The notes below the pieces were generated by a model. The model saw nothing but the letters and a program-made list of their open reading frames with translations. It had not been told where the DNA came from and did not search any database. Below are positions 12,201 through 21,945 of a DNA stretch of 64,000 nt, in pieces. The stretch spans positions 82,489,528 to 82,553,527 of the forward strand of contig NC_089587.1 in NCBI RefSeq assembly GCF_019320115.1. Direction: 5' to 3'. The position numbers and the translations under genes are program-made. Source of the DNA: Miscanthus floridulus. Lineage: Eukaryota; Streptophyta; Magnoliopsida; Poales; Poaceae. The first letter of the stretch is position 1; each line of letters opens with the position of its first letter.

Positions 12201-13700
12201 ACTTGCATGGTAGTATGCTTTCTTGATGGCCTTTACCTTGACGCAACCTTACCCCTGCTCACCCCGCTGTTAGGCTAGTCACATGCTTGCTTATTATTTT
12301 CTACTACGATTACACTACATTGATGCATGTTGGAAACTGGTGATAATTGAACTATGAGGAGAATGCTGCGTATGTGACTTGGGTGCGTGGAGGGTGAGGG
12401 TTGTGTCGACCAAGTTGGGGTATACGACGAGCCTGGGGCAAGTCTTGCCGTGGGGTGCTACCTGGGCACCCCTGGAATGGATACCTATGGTGGGTAAATG
12501 GTATATGAGGTGGCCCTGGGTGTGAACCTATGATGGGAGGAGCCTAGGGTGGAGGTGCTGTGGTGGCACGGTAAATGGAAACCCTGATGGAGACATTCTG
12601 GCTTGGTCACCCCTAAGGACTTACTAGTACTCAGATTCACCGAGAAGCCTTACGTACCACTCGCCCTATATGGTGCGGGACAGCCGGACTACTTGGTAGG
12701 ATATTGCTACTACTGCTAGGTTGATAGCGGACAGTGCGAGGGAGGTACGGGGTGCGGCGGATTTCCCCCACACCCTTCTGAGACTTCATGGAGACCTTGT
12801 GGACCCGGCTCATGACTCACAGTTTCAGCCACCCCAGACTAGACTTGGGGTGTACCAGGGCTGAATGGTAGAGTGGCATTATCCTAGGCTAGCAAGCGGC
12901 CGGAATCAGCCCAGTTGACGACGGTCAGCGAGGAAGGCGGATCTTGTGGTTATGTAAAACCTCTACAGAGTGTATGTTTGATCGATCGATACATGTGCCG
13001 ACTTATCGACTATGGACCTTTTCTGGGTTTCGCTTAAACTAGATAGAGAGATGAGTCCTTTTCTCCCCTTGGAAGTGAGTGTTCGGTCATAGCCAGGGCT
13101 ACAGGCCTTGAGACAGTGCCGAGAGGGAGTTGGCCTATCGATTGAGCGATGGTATGGAAGGGTGATGGTGTGGAGATGGTGGTATGTCGATCCCCGGGAT
13201 CGAAACCTGGCTCTAGAATGGGAATGGATGGAATATGTGTGGGAATGGTGTTAAAAACTTGACTATACTGTTATATACTTGATATGCTAAAATACATAGG
13301 AAACCCCAGCCTTATCGGTTCCTTTTTACTATATCCAACTTGCATCCAATTTTCACAAAGCAATGCTCATAGGGTTGGGAGTGGCCAGTACAAATCGTAC
13401 TAATAACTTTTGGCACACAGGTTCTGCTGAGGAGTTTAGCTCCGAAGAGTTTGACGGATGAGGGGTTCGTGCCTACGCTCGAGTTTGGCGATCTTATCTT
13501 CAAGCTGTTCTGAATGAATGCTACTTTTGATTCCACCAATGCGGCGATGTAATAATTTATGTAATTCCGCACTATTTGTACTCTGATATTATCGTTGTAT
13601 GGATGTGATATTCAACTGGAATTTTGGTAATATGATCTACCACGGTCTTATTACACTTCAACTCAGTGGATTCCCCTTCGTGGAAATTGGGGTTGTTTCA
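9256..13700 (+). mobile_element. Tekay-type 3' LTR, 4.4 kb
   Basis: The LTR starts TGTAACAACCC directly after the polypurine tract and ends GGGGTTGTTTCA at 13700, so the ends are an imperfect inverted repeat. The next bases (ACATAATCG) are those of unit C's flank, which fixes the boundary. Inside are an AT-rich start, a GC-rich promoter region with a TATA box at 10270, a G-homopolymer of about 18 near 10405-10422, and a dense block of TTGAC and TGACGTCA motifs at 11350-11760. No host gene was seen; the short open frames here are GC-rich artefacts. Confidence 0.8.
10270..10275 (+). promoter_or_regulatory. TATA box of the Tekay LTR
   Basis: TATAAA lies in a GC-rich context (CCGGCTATAAAGCCAC) about 1 kb into the LTR, the expected place for the U3/R promoter of a long LTR on the plus strand. 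It points toward SABATH gene 1, 6.5 kb downstream. Confidence 0.5.
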
Positions 13701-16071
13701 ACATAATCGAACAATAGATCTTAAAGTGGGAGGGGATTAGAGCTGGGTGAAAATAATTATATTGCAGAAATTTTGGCCATAAATATAGAAAAAAAAATTG
13801 AGAGTAGAAGAGGATTAGGATTCTTACCGAAATTTACTCGGGACTTAAAAGGATCTATTTGGATTAGGATTTGAATTTGTACCTATTCAAGATACCTCAA
13901 AAAGGCCTAAGTATGTTATTATATATAGAAAACATAAGAAGTTGTAGAGAGACGAAAATTAATAGTTTTCATATTCACGGAGCTAGTTAGAGGAGGTCAT
14001 ACCAAAAAAATGGGTACAAAAAATGGGCTGAAATTTTACCTCTTTATTATTAGGTATAGAAAGAAAACAGAAGAAGTTGTAGAGAGACGAACATTAATAG
14101 TTTTCACATTCACAGAATTAGTTAGAGGAGGCCATACCAAAAAAATGGGTAACAAAAAAATGGACTGAAATTTTGACTCTTCATTATTAGATATAGATAT
14201 AGATATAGATATAGATATAGATAAATACAGATATCCTATAATCCTTACCTAGTTATGATAAATTTATCATATACTCTACATGATTTTTAGTATTTCATCG
14301 CCCTATATCTATAGGATCTTTGGTTGGCCTATAGGGGTGAATAGACATGTCAAAACAAACACTCAAACTTTTATCAATTTCACCCTGCGGCACTGCCGAA
14401 CTGCGGCACTGCCGAACCTGCAGACAACTTCGAGTCACAATTCAAAATCAGTGAACGGAAACTTAGATCAGAGAAATTTCTCAGCTTACTGCAGGTATGA
14501 TAGTCACAGATCGAGAGCTAGAAGTAGTAGGAACACCACACACAAGTAGATCGACTAGAAACCCTAGAAATCACCTCAACAACAATATGACATGCAAGTA
14601 ATGTAAATCAAGCACAAGAGACAATGATTTATCCCGTGGTTCAGCTCGCCACAAGGTTTGCCTATGTCCAGAGGTTAGACACTAAGGCTTAGGGCTTTCC
14701 AACCCTTCCTCGTTCTCAAGTCAAGAGACTTAACTCTTGAGATGAGTGGTGAGTTTACTAGCTTCAAGAAATAGTTACAAACCTCCAGGGGCCGGGGGAG
14801 GAGGGAGAGCGACGGCCGGCCGGCGGCGGCGGCGCCGCACGACGGCGAGGGTGATGTGGCGAGGGCTGGTAAAAATTTGATAGGGGGATGTCGTCGGAGG
14901 CGAACTCGTACACGATGTTGGTCCGCCTTTGCGCAAGGCAAGGGCGCAGGAGCCGCTCGCGTCTGGCGGGGGCGTCAGGGAGGAGAGAGGACCGACGGCC
15001 TCCGACCGGCCTCTCGTGTGACGGTGGCGGCAGGCGACGGCAGTGGCGCCGAGCAAGGGCATGGGAGTGGCGGCGCTGGCTCAGGCTACGGCGACTGCAA
15101 GTGCACGACTGCCTCGCGAACCCCTTCGGCGTGGGGGTTGGGGATTCGTGCGTGGGCTGTTGCGTGGGAGAGGGAGGGGGCCGTAATTACAATACTAACC
15201 TTTCACTCATAAAATAATTAGCGTTAATTAATTGTTTAGGGACCAAGAGGAACCAAGAAGTACCCCACCACTGTAAAAGAGTTATAAAAAACATGTTGTT
15301 CAATTGTTTTTAGGCGTTGTTCACCGTTTAGAGAGAAAAAAAAACACGTCCACTATCCATGCATCTAAAATTCCAAGAAGCTGATGAGAGCCTTTGCTAC
15401 TGTTCAATATGTATACCTATCATTCAATATATACTGTTACTGGTGTTTACGGGGGATTTTTTTTAGAAACCACACAGGTGTTCATCATTCTTTTTTTTCT
15501 TTTCTATAGAAATGTGCATGTACGTTGTAACATAATTTACTTATTTCATCACATGTCACCGTACCTAGACGATTTGCGGCATGGAGATTTGCCCAACAAT
15601 CGTGTCATTTGTTTCAATACATATTGGAACTGCTATGCCAGCCCAAATCATGATCTTCACCAACTTAGATTTGGTTCTCTCACGACAACCCGGAGGAAGA
15701 GTGGCCTCTGGCCTTGCATTTCTCTCCCCGTCTACCTTAGGATTCGTTAATTCTCTTTCCTCGATGGGATGGGGAAGGGTTGTAATACCTGCTCTTGATG
15801 CGTCTGCTTGGAATCATACTTTGTACCATTGCTATATATGGTTTGTGAGCCCGGGCCAATAAGGGATCGTAGAGAGGGACGTAAGGGCATTATGGTAAGT
15901 AAAGAAAATGCACTCGAAAAAAAATCGCTTCTCTGTTTAACATCTGCATCACACCACCACTTTATCTTATTATAAGTGGTTCAGATTGGTCGCCCGATTA
16001 TGGTCAGTCCTAAAGGACCAATGCCATTTCCTGTTCACACACGGCTCGTCAACGCGTTGCGACATGTACAT
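13701..16071. repeat. Segmental duplication unit A, 5' flank of SABATH gene 1
   Basis: This stretch is repeated almost base for base upstream of SABATH gene 2 (36039-38049), and its first kilobase again in unit C (26068-27070). It holds a roughly 133-bp internal direct repeat (about 13938-14045 and 14072-14180, with GTTGTAGAGAGACGAA), an ATATAG microsatellite, and a GC-rich block at 14780-15150. The open frames on both strands of that GC-rich block show no domain I recognise. The unit continues through gene 1 to about 19012. Confidence 0.85.
14187..14222. repeat. (ATATAG)n microsatellite, short allele in unit A
   Basis: About five hexamer units of ATATAG. The same site has about 15 units in unit B (36067-36155) and two to three in unit C (about 26558-26575), so it is a length-variable marker between the duplicated units. 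Confidence 0.85.
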
Positions 16072-16074
16072 TTA

Positions 16075-16308
16075 GGCCATGTTTAGATTCCAAAAATTTT
16101 CACCCCAAAGTGTCACATCGAATCTTGCGACATATGCATGGAGTACTAAATGTAGATGAATAACAAAACTAATTGCACAGTTGGGTGAGAAATCGTGAGA
16201 CGAAACTTTCGAACCTAATTAGTCCATAATTAGACACTAATTGCCAAATGCAAACGAAAATGCTACAGTAGCCAAAACCAAAAAAAAAAAATCCAACTAA
16301 ACGCGCCC
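16075..16308. mobile_element. PIF/Harbinger-like (Tourist-type) MITE in gene 1 promoter
   Basis: This is a 234-bp non-coding element with termini GGCCATGTTTAGATTCC and, on the other strand, GGGCGCGTTTAGTTGGA. It is flanked by TTA at 16072-16074 and 16309-16311. The paralogous site at 38050-38052 has a single TTA with no insertion, so this is a clean insertion into unit A after duplication. It lies about 360 bp upstream of the gene 1 TATA box. Confidence 0.88.
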
Positions 16309-16663
16309 TTACTATACGACGGCAAGGAACTGCACATTAAATACGCCTGTGTGGATTCTATTGATCGTCATATACAAAATATTTTTTGAGTTTGTGACTA
16401 ATATGCACATGCTGGTGAATATATGATAATGATATGATTGGGTTGGAACTGAGACACCACCACCGTCCAACGAGAAAGGGGTCCATGTGATTAATGGAAG
16501 GCATGACGAAGCTGCGTCTGTGATTTGAACGCCAGACACGTAGGATGGACACCGGGAGAGAAAAGCTAAACCCTAAAGCAACGTCAGTTTGGGTTAGTTA
16601 AGTGCAGCAGATCAGTGTTAATATTCAGCTTGTGCTCATGAGTGCTGAATGGCAGGCTGGGCC

Positions 16664-16669
16664 TATAAA
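16664..16669 (+). promoter_or_regulatory. TATA box of SABATH gene 1
   Basis: TATAAA (GGGCCTATAAATTGAG) lies 105 bp before the start codon and is conserved in gene 2 at 38404. Relative to gene 2, gene 1 lacks about 22 bp of CT-rich sequence just downstream of it. Confidence 0.6.
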
Positions 16670-16773
16670 TTGAGAAGCCTGCAATGCAATGCAAACTACC
16701 ACAGCAGAGTGATAAGCAAGCAAGCTTCTCACTCATCAGAAAACAGCACCTGGCGTTAGTGAAGCTAGTAGCC

Positions 16774-18297
16774 ATGAAGGTAGAGCGCGACCTCCACATG
16801 AGCCGGGGCGACGGCGAGGACAGCTACGCCTCCAACTCCAGGCTTCAGGTACTGTACCTGTGCTTCTTCTTCTACATCATGCATGTCTCTGCCGATCTGC
16901 TCATGTTGCATATGCATGTTCGTCTCAACACTCGCTTATACATGTTCCTCAGGAGAAGTCCATACTGAAGACGAGGCCGGTGCTACACAAGGCCGTGGCG
17001 GCGGCGCACGCGTCGTCGCTCTCCTCCAGCGGCGGTGCCATGGTGGTCGCGGACCTCGGCTGCTCGTCGGGGCCCAACACGCTGCTCGTCGTCTCCGAGG
17101 TGCTCGGAGCGGTCGCCGACCGCCGAGAGGATCTGGCGATGGCCGCCGCCGGCTGCAGCCAGCCCCCGGCGACGCACGTTCAGTTCTTCCTGAACGACCT
17201 GCCCGGGAACGACTTCAACCTCGTGTTCCAGTCGCTGGAGCTGTTCAAGAAGCTGGCCGTCAAGGACAAGGGGGACGCGCTGCCGCCGTACTACGTCGCC
17301 GGGCTGCCAGGCTCCTTCTACACCCGGCTGTTCCCGGACCGCTGCGTGCACCTCTTCCACTCCTCCTACTGCCTCATGTGGCGCTCCAAGGTCCCCGACG
17401 AGCTCGCGGGAGGCGCCGTCCTCAACGAGGGCAACATGTACATCTGGGAGACCACGCCGCCGGCGGTGGTGGCGCTGTACCGGAGGCAGTTCCAGGAGGA
17501 CTTCTCGCTGTTCCTCAGGCTGCGCCACAGGGAGCTCGTGTCCGGTGGCCAGATGGTGCTGGCGTTCCTCGGCAGGAAGAACAAGGACGTGCTCCGTGGC
17601 GAGGTCAGCTACATGTGGGGCCTCCTCGGGCAGGCTCTTCAGTCCCTCGTCAAAGAGGTCTGCTCTGTTTTCTTCTCCTGTCTTGTGCAACATCATCCAT
17701 CAAAGGAAATCCTGAACTGAACCGATGAACCCTAGCTAGCTGATGTATTGCATTTGCATGCATGGCACCATGGCACAGGGCCGTGTGGAGAAGGAGAAAC
17801 TGGACTCCTTCAACCTGCCGTTCTACGCCCCGTCGGTGGACGAAGTGAGGGACGTGATTAGGCAGAACCAGGCATTCGACATCACCCACATCCAGCTCTT
17901 TGAGTCCAATTGGGATCCGCACGACGATATGGAGGACGACGGCGACCTCGTGCTCGATGGCGTCCAGAGCGGCGTCAACGTCGCTAAGTCCATCAGGGCC
18001 GTGATCGGGCCCCTCATCGCGCACCACTTCGGCGAGCACGTACTCGACGATCTCTTCGAGCTGTATGCCAAGAACGTCGCAGTGCACCTCCAGAAAGTGC
18101 AGACCATGTACCCTGTCATCGTCGTTTCCCTGAAGGCGATTAGTTGTGCAACAAGAACCAAGCCAGTGACATGTATTATTCAGGTTTCAAGCAAGGCCAG
18201 TTTATGTAGAATCTGGCGTCAAGTTTGTTATTACCATGGTTTCCAATATCGGTCGAAATCTCCTGATATTTTCGATATATATCTTCTTTATCCGTAG
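16774..18297 (+). CDS. SABATH carboxyl methyltransferase gene 1 (altered C-terminus)
   Basis: This encodes a SAM-dependent methyltransferase of the SABATH family, which makes methyl esters of small acids such as salicylate, benzoate, anthranilate or indole-acetate in the cytosol. Exons are 16774-16848, 16953-17657 and 17779-18297, all with GT..AG introns, giving 432 residues. The N-terminus KVERDLHMSRGDGEDSY and the NS..Q motif match acid-binding residues. DLGCSSGPNT and FFLNDLPGNDFN are the SAM-binding loops. GSFYTRLFP and YCLMWRS follow, with the Met-Trp pair that lines the substrate pocket. The end is abnormal. One A is missing at about 18152-18155 relative to gene 2, so the normal tail ending QGQFM is replaced by about 50 unrelated residues. 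The new stop at 18295-18297 lies inside a MITE. The exact substrate cannot be told; AAMT/SAMT-like is the closest description. Confidence 0.85.
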
Positions 18298-18471
18298 GTG
18301 CCGATAAGGAATATCTATCTTTTTCGTACAAATTTTATTTAAATTTATTTAAATTTACTTAAATTCAAATTAAATTTTATTTGAACTTGGTCCGATATTT
18401 CCGATATATCCTGTTTATCCTCTTTATTTGTGATCCCCGATAAATTTTAATTTCCAAAAATGAAAACCTTG
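18235..18471. mobile_element. hAT-type MITE at the end of SABATH gene 1
   Basis: This is a 237-bp element with termini CATGGTTTCCA and, inverted, CAAGGTTTTCA. It is flanked by a perfect 8-bp duplication GTTATTAC (18227-18234 and 18472-18479), the signature of hAT transposition. Unit B has a single GTTATTAC at the corresponding place (about 39995-40002). It supplies the stop codon of the frameshifted gene 1 reading frame. Confidence 0.9.
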
Positions 18472-18711
18472 GTTATTACTAGCTAGTAGTACTATATGCA
18501 TGCAGAATTAATATAAGAAATAAAGTAGTTCAGGTAGACAGGGTACGATTAGCGGCCGAACATTTAATTTTCACTACTACTTTGCTTTGGATGTTGTAGT
18601 ATGCAGGCCCAATGTTTCCACAAGGCGATCTGGTTAAATATGTACTGTAATGGTAATGGTAAATGGAAATCGAACGTAAGCAGATTGTTTGCATAAAGGG
18701 AAGATATATTA

Positions 18712-19012
18712 CTCCCTCTATCCTAAAATATAAGGATTTAGAGTTTAAAAGTGTTTCATATAAGGCATTCTGGGTTATAAATCCTAGACCTAAGCAAATT
18801 AAGCCAGCCTATAGCCCACGGGCCTGGTCTGAGCGTGCTGGATTTTGGTCCGCTCATAAGCCTTAATGTACAGGGCGGCACAGATCTTGTTGTCTAGAAA
18901 AAAAAATCTTGGTCCGAACCTAGCACGAAATATTTATCTTATCTATTTTACATTGTAAATTGTGTGCCCCTCGTCGTAGCCAAAAAAATCAGGCTTGGCT
19001 CATCTAATGGGA
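18712..19012. mobile_element. Stowaway-like element, truncated copy in unit A
   Basis: It begins TA-CTCCCTCTATCC like the complete copies in units B (40237-40820) and D (59856-60327), but homology ends at about 19012 and the far terminus is absent. The end of duplicated unit A therefore falls inside this element. Confidence 0.6.
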
Positions 19013-19437
19013 TTAGATCTTGAAAGTAATTTTCCATAATCATAGTTTCATTTGTTACAATATTTTTTTTCGCGAACATGCAACTTGCCTGTGTTGCATT
19101 TGTTGCAATAAAGGATCATAGAAACTATTTTTCACCATGAATTTTTTCCCTTGTAGAGACCATGCAGAGTCAATGAACTTCTTCTTTTGAAATTTACATC
19201 TCAGTTCATTACACCAAAGTTCTATAAAGCCCCATCACAAAGCCCCTGACCTAGTGCCTCTATAGCAAAGCAGCCCCCTCCTAATAATTCCTATATATGG
19301 GCAAGGGGCATCGAGAAAAAAAGAGCAGTACACAATCGAAACACCATTGATTACGCATCTGTTGACTCCTACATGGACATGGTTTACTAGAATAGCTAGG
19401 CCGGCTCATGTCAGCGACTCAGCGTGATTATCCCTTT

Positions 19438-19542
19438 CTAATAGCTCATCACACTTGGCGGGCTCCCGGTGGCATCTAGCTGAGTCAGAGCGGCCTCAAT
19501 CATGTGCTTCATTTGAATACGATTTGCTTGATCCAAATCCAC
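19438..19542 (-). other. Possible orphan terminal exon
   Basis: On the minus strand a splice-acceptor-like TTTTTCAG at 19543-19550 precedes an open segment of 34 codons ending in TAG at 19438-19440. It reads roughly VDLDQANRIQMKHMIEAALT and continues with a Gly-Ser-Pro-Pro tail. Composition and codon use look like a real exon, but I recognise no family and see no matching upstream exon. It may be a gene relic or chance. Confidence 0.25.
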
Positions 19543-19963
19543 CTGAAAAACAAAATCACTCGATTGTAAGTCTTTTTAGACAAATCCAAATACTAGCAAA
19601 ATATTAATTGCTATATAAAATGTCAATTAGGAGTCACCCACATATTATTATTCATGAAAAGAATCTCAGCTAACCACACACACTAATCATGTGCAACAAT
19701 TCGAGCACGTGCAGTTTGTGCCTGGCATGGGACGATAATCTGTCGCTGACAAACATGTGGAAAATAATGGGATACTGACGGGATCGGATCTCTGTGTGTG
19801 TGTGTGTGTTGAATGTTTTTTTTTTACCTCTGTTGTTTGACAGCGAGTGAAACATTATATTTGTCGTTTGCACGACCGCGTGGACGCCACGTGTAATGTA
19901 CGTACTGAGAGGGAGAGAGAGATAAATAAACACGACAGACGACAGCAGCAGGAGTAATAATGG

Positions 19964-20204
19964 GGCCTGGTTCACTTTGCAATTTTTTTTTTAACCCGAT
20001 GAATAGTACCACTTTCGTCTTATTTGGTAAATATTGTCCAATCATGGACCAACTAGGCTCAAAAGATTCATCTCGTGATTTCCAACTAAACTGTGTAATT
20101 AATTATTTTTTTACCTATATTTAATACTCTATGCAAATGACTAAAAATTGATGTGATAGAGAAAGTGAAAAAACTTGGAATTTGGATGGCATCTAAACAA
20201 GGCC
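19964..20204. mobile_element. GGCC-ended MITE (Tourist-like family)
   Basis: The element is about 240 bp, begins GGCCTGGTTCAC and ends CATCTAAACAAGGCC. It resembles the promoter MITE at 16075-16308, including the internal TTGATGTGATAG-type AT-rich body. Flanking TGG on both sides could be the 3-bp duplication, although this family usually prefers TTA/TAA. Confidence 0.6.
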
Positions 20205-20658
20205 TGGGATACTGACGGGATCGGATCTGATCGATGGGATCCAGACCGTACAAACACGTCCATGTGTTACAGCAGACAATGTGTAATTTGTTGTGTGACC
20301 TCACCTAGACGACCTGTGGTTAGGAGATTTATTTATTTAACGATTCGTCTTGATATCAAATATGTACTATATATATGTCTGCACGTGATCGTGTGGCGGA
20401 CTAATAGCTCATTGATTTCGCCGGGCGATCGAGCTGAGGCCGCGTCATTTTGCTGGCGTCGCAGGGGTGACGACGGCATCTGCATCATGCATAAGGGCAT
20501 GTACAACGGAGACACAAACTGTTGTCTGTGAATTCTTGAAATTCACAACACAGACCAGACGGTTGAACAGACAGCTCGTACAACTGTCTATTTACTGTCC
20601 ACAAACCGTTTAATAGTTGCATGTTGCCATGATCATTTATGAATATCAATCATATATA

Positions 20659-20952
20659 CCATTGTGTTGCTAATTGGTGCAACCTCGCCGCCAAGGCTGG
20701 CCATGTTGATCAAGGAGGAAGCGGAGAGGTGGTGTGCGGCCGGGAACGCCCACCTTTCCAGGCTGCTCGCGCGTGCTTCAGCTTGAGCGCCGCTGTGCTG
20801 GTAGCTATCTTTTGTAACAATGTAGTGTCTTACCTTTGGATCCAGTAGTGCTAGGTGGCTTGGTAACGTTTTTGTTACCAAGTTTCTGTTACCTTGTTTT
20901 CGAAACTCTTAGCTTCTTAATGAAATACGCGCATAAGCGTGTTCTCAAAAAA
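20659..20952 (+). mobile_element. 5'-truncated LINE 3' end with target duplication
   Basis: This 294-bp fragment ends in the typical plant LINE tail (TTAATGAAATACGCGCATAAG, then an A-run). It contains the last codons of an ORF2-like frame (KEEAERWCAAGNAHLSRLL, stop TGA at 20784-20786). An 11-bp direct repeat AATCATATATA flanks it at 20648-20658 and 20953-20963, as expected of target-primed reverse transcription. It is far too short to be active. Confidence 0.75.
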
Positions 20953-20963
20953 AATCATATATA

Positions 20964-21942
20964 TTATATATATAATGCAATATAATATATTTCATCATAA
21001 ATCAAATATAACATACGTCTTCTTCCTCGTCATAATCCAAATATAGCATCGAGAGATGGATGGTTCACATGCTTATTGCCTGTATAGGGTCCATATAATT
21101 GTATTCCAGGTGTATTTCTTCTTTTGTTTTTCTATAGGAAAACAGCAAGGTGACATGGGTGTGACCTTGCTCGTCCATTAAACAGCACGTCAGGCACAGA
21201 GCACACAGCAATGATCAGTATTTTTCTGAATCTAACTAGTTGTAAGAACAAAGAAAAATATTCTACCACTCAACACCAAGAATCACAAGAAGTTTTCCAG
21301 CAGAATAGTTTTGAGACATAGCAAAAAAAATTGATCTTAGAACCGACAGGGGAATAACAATTCATATCTCGTCAGAATAGTTTTTTTTTGTCAGAACAGA
21401 TCTTCACAGGGAACAAAACAACGAGATTGATGACTATAGAACTTGCTGATGGAGGAAGCCGTAGTCAGATTGACCATCTGCTCATGCGTCGTCGCTGCCT
21501 TGTGGTCGCTACAGATTTGGGGAGGGAAGGAGTTGCTGTTGCGAATCGACAGGGCAATGGAGAAGAACTCGCGCACACGGAGCAAGAGGAACTCACGCCA
21601 AGTTTGGCCGCAGGTAGATCCCCACGCGCGTCACTAGGAGACGACGTCCCGTACAACGACGCTTCTGCCGTCGTGTTAGTCTCAGAACACGCACCGTTGT
21701 CGTCGCCTCACCAGAGGACAGTGTTAGTCTCAGAACACGCACCGCTGCCGTCGCCTCACCAGAGGACAGCTTTCCTTTCTCGCTTCATTCAATGCCACCG
21801 GAGGGGGTGTTTTTGCAAATATACGTCGTCCGCAGACACGCTGGAAGGCTAGCTGCCTGTTGAAACATGTACGTACAGAAAGCGGTTGGGTTGGGTGCCT
21901 GGTGATGGGTCTGATGCTATACCTACGACTACGACAAGGTTG
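20964..21942. other. Intergenic stretch with a weak open frame and a 48-bp tandem repeat
   Basis: An open frame of 154 codons runs 21388-21852 on the plus strand without a recognisable domain. It includes two tandem 48-bp units (21673-21720 and 21721-21768) encoding VLVSEHAPLSSPHQRT-like repeats. Kozak context, introns and homologues cannot be judged from sequence alone, so I do not call it a gene. Confidence 0.4.
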
Positions 21943-21945
21943 GTT

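Larger units (their letters stand above)
19013..20647. other. Intergenic DNA, mostly AT-rich, no clear gene
   Basis: This is sequence unique to this side of unit A. It holds a short (GT)n run at 19793-19809, one candidate minus-strand exon (19438-19542), one GGCC-ended MITE (19964-20204) and a 24-bp direct repeat (19768-19791 and 20205-20228). Nothing else is recognisable. Confidence 0.5.

Noticed and set aside
14675..15217. Open frames on both strands in the GC-rich block upstream of gene 1 (also 36680-37191)
   Set aside because: Arg/Pro-rich composition artefacts with no domain and different lengths in the two paralogous units.
16983..17696. Long 237-codon open frame antisense to SABATH exon 2 (and its twin at 38760-39473)
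   Set aside because: GC-rich third positions of the real exon create long antisense and +1 frames; splice sites and family motifs are all on the plus strand.
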